DNA from: Opitutales bacterium | GTDB taxonomy: Bacteria; Verrucomicrobiota; Verrucomicrobiia; Opitutales; Oceanipulchritudinaceae | Length of the DNA stretch: 54,995 nt | Assembly: GCA_020831585.1 (NCBI GenBank) | Contig: JAFIGE010000012.1 | Span: 1-54,995, forward strand | Direction of reading: 5' to 3' | Notes under the pieces: model-generated | What the model saw: only the letters and a program-made list of their open reading frames with translations | Databases searched by the model: none | What the model was told of the DNA's origin: nothing | Program-made: the position numbers and the translations under genes | Shown here: piece after piece, positions 53,816 to 54,995 of the stretch | Numbering within the stretch: position 1 is the first letter of the stretch | Layout: each line of letters starts with the position of its first letter

Positions 53816-54700
53816 ATGACCGTTCCCGCGATAACCGTGGAGACCAGCGCCTGGGCGGCTTATGAGCTGGTGGATTCCGGTGACGGGCGGAAACTCGAGC
53901 GATTTGGCGATCATCTGCTCGTCCGCAGTGAACCCAAAGCTTGGTGGAGGCCCCGGTTGGAAGCCGATGCCTGGTCGCGTGCCGACGCCGTCTTTGAAGA
54001 TTCCGGACGCTGGATTACCGGCAACCGCAATCTCGCCAAAGCCTGGACTCTCCGCCTCGACAAGCTCCGTCTCGAAGCCCGGCTCACCGACATGTCCAAG
54101 CACGTCGGCGTTTTCCCCGAGCAGGAACCGCACTGGCGCTGGCTCCACACCGAACTGAGCACCTTGCGGCGGGAAAATCCGCCCGAGGTCCTCAACCTCT
54201 TCGGTTACACCGGCGTGGCCACCCTCGTAGCCGCCGCCGCCGGAGCCCGAGTGACCCATGTTGACGCCTCCAAGCCCGCCCTTGCCTGGGCGCGCGAAAA
54301 CCAGGAGCGCTCCGGCCTTGCCAACGCCCCCGTGCGCTGGCTCCTCGACGATGCCTTCAAATTCGTCGCCCGCGAAATCCGGCGCGGTCGGCGCTACGAT
54401 GCCATCCTTCTCGACCCACCCAGTTTCGGGCGCGGTCCCAAGGGCGAGATTTGGAAAGTCGAGAGCCAGATCGCCGATCTCATGGAGCACCTGCGCTCCC
54501 TCCTTGATCCCGCGCGCGGACGCCTCGTTCTCACCCTCTACAATCTGGAGGCCTCGGCCCTCATGCTTGCCAACCTCGTCCGCAGCAAATTTTCTCCGGG
54601 CACCCTCACTTGTGGCGAACTCGCCCTGCGCGGAACAGCCCCCGACGCCCCCGCATTGCCCCTCTCCCTCTTCGCCCGCTGGAAAGGACCGCAGGCCTAA
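53816..54700 (+). CDS. SAM-dependent methyltransferase, rRNA-methyltransferase (RlmI)-like
   Basis: 294 residues. The SAM-binding motif I is LNLFGYTGVATLVAAAAGA and motif II VDASKPALAWARENQ. The catalytic site DPPSFGRGPKGEIW corresponds to the DPP motif of RlmI and related m5C RNA methyltransferases. There is no PUA domain at the N-terminus as in RlmI, and a short wedge domain is seen instead. The substrate is likely RNA but is not proven. Start ATG 53816. Confidence 0.88.
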   Translation: MTVPAITVETSAWAAYELVDSGDGRKLERFGDHLLVRSEPKAWWRPRLEADAWSRADAVFEDSGRWITGNRNLAKAWTLRLDKLRLEARLTDMSKHVGVFPEQEPHWRWLHTELSTLRRENPPEVLNLFGYTGVATLVAAAAGARVTHVDASKPALAWARENQERSGLANAPVRWLLDDAFKFVAREIRRGRRYDAILLDPPSFGRGPKGEIWKVESQIADLMEHLRSLLDPARGRLVLTLYNLEASALMLANLVRSKFSPGTLTCGELALRGTAPDAPALPLSLFARWKGPQA

Positions 54701-54710
54701 CCCCCACCCA

Positions 54711-54815
54711 TGCCGGGTGCCATCACGAAGTTTGTCAGGCGCTGCGGCTCCTTGAGTAGAAAGAGAATCCACAATCGAATGAGCACTGGGAACTTTTTTT
54801 AATGTTCTGAACATT
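54711..54815 (+). repeat. ~100-bp RAYT upstream repeat, right copy
   Basis: Homologous to 96-198 read on the minus strand: CGGGTG, ATCACGAAGTTTG, CCTTGAGT, GCACTGGGAAC, T-run, palindrome. The copy near 47096 does not show these blocks, so this upstream unit belongs to only some copies. Confidence 0.65.
54801..54815 (+). promoter_or_regulatory. RAYT-associated palindrome, copy E
   Basis: AATGTTCTGAACATT, a perfect palindrome with a central T, 40 bases upstream of the RAYT ATG at 54856. Confidence 0.7.
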
Positions 54816-54855
54816 ACAGTATTGACAGAAGTTTGGCGGGTATTTGAATGGCATC

Positions 54856-54995
54856 ATGAGCAGAAAATTTTGTAGGCGGCTGAAGTATCCACGGTTGGCT
54901 TGCCACCACCTTATTTCGAGGGTGGTGCAGAAAAGGCGGCTGATGGATGAGGAGGCGATGGAGGCGATGCGGCATATCATGCGCTCGCAGGCGGC
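54856..54995 (+). CDS. RAYT-family transposase, 5' part cut by window edge
   Basis: MSRKFCRRLKYPRLACHH and RRLMDEEAMEAMRHIMR reproduce the intact copy at 47096 with almost no change. The frame is open to the window end. Whether it is complete beyond the edge is unknown. It points outward, as does the left-edge copy. Confidence 0.85.
   Translation, partial: MSRKFCRRLKYPRLACHHLISRVVQKRRLMDEEAMEAMRHIMRSQA

Overview
The window (about 55 kb) looks like a GC-rich chromosomal segment of a Verrucomicrobia/Opitutae-type (Puniceicoccales-like) bacterium. This is inference, from secreted FG-GAP, Ig-like and BACON-like giant proteins, a TonB-dependent receptor beside glycoside hydrolases, a response regulator with the Cys-rich tail common in this phylum, many starts without a Shine-Dalgarno, and several REP-associated tyrosine transposase (RAYT) copies. 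No rRNA, tRNA, CRISPR array or plasmid functions were seen.

Layout. 1-55: edge-truncated RAYT copy. 262-5444: three overlapping genes for exported proteins (trypsin-like protease, unknown protein, FG-GAP protein). 5.6-6.7 kb: small hypotheticals and a DoxX-like membrane protein. 6.73-7.1 kb: internally deleted RAYT element. 7.2-10.8 kb: AEC transporter, CNT nucleoside transporter, glutamate 5-kinase. 11.0-14.7 kb: overlapping histidine kinase/response regulator pair. 15-16.2 kb: adenylate-kinase-like protein with a long C-terminal extension. 16.2-18.8 kb: a different Y1 transposase and a GH28 enzyme. 18.9-24.2 kb: SanA/YdcF-like protein, purD, RluA-type pseudouridine synthase, polyprenyl synthase, TPR protein.

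24.4-37.9 kb, all on the minus strand, resembles a polysaccharide-utilisation locus: GH26-like hydrolase, three very large secreted modular proteins and a TonB-dependent receptor. The three large proteins end in a related Trp/Tyr-rich C-terminal module that I cannot assign to a named family. About 24.4-30.8 kb is clearly poorer in GC than its surroundings and may be acquired.

38-55 kb: RAYT pseudogene, malate dehydrogenase, LutC-like protein, DAHP synthase, Na/Pi cotransporter, PilB/GspE and PilC/GspF, an intact RAYT, a glycosyltransferase, an RRM-RGG RNA-binding protein, a TPR histidine kinase with a degenerate receiver, a cyclophilin lipoprotein, an RNA methyltransferase-like protein, and another edge-truncated RAYT.

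The most distinctive signal is the RAYT family. Five copies, from intact to deleted, each carry a palindrome of consensus AATGTTCWGAACATT 37-40 bp upstream of the start codon. One copy keeps both ends but has lost its catalytic core, like a non-autonomous element. Both window ends lie inside copies of this gene, so the window may be a contig broken at this repeat.
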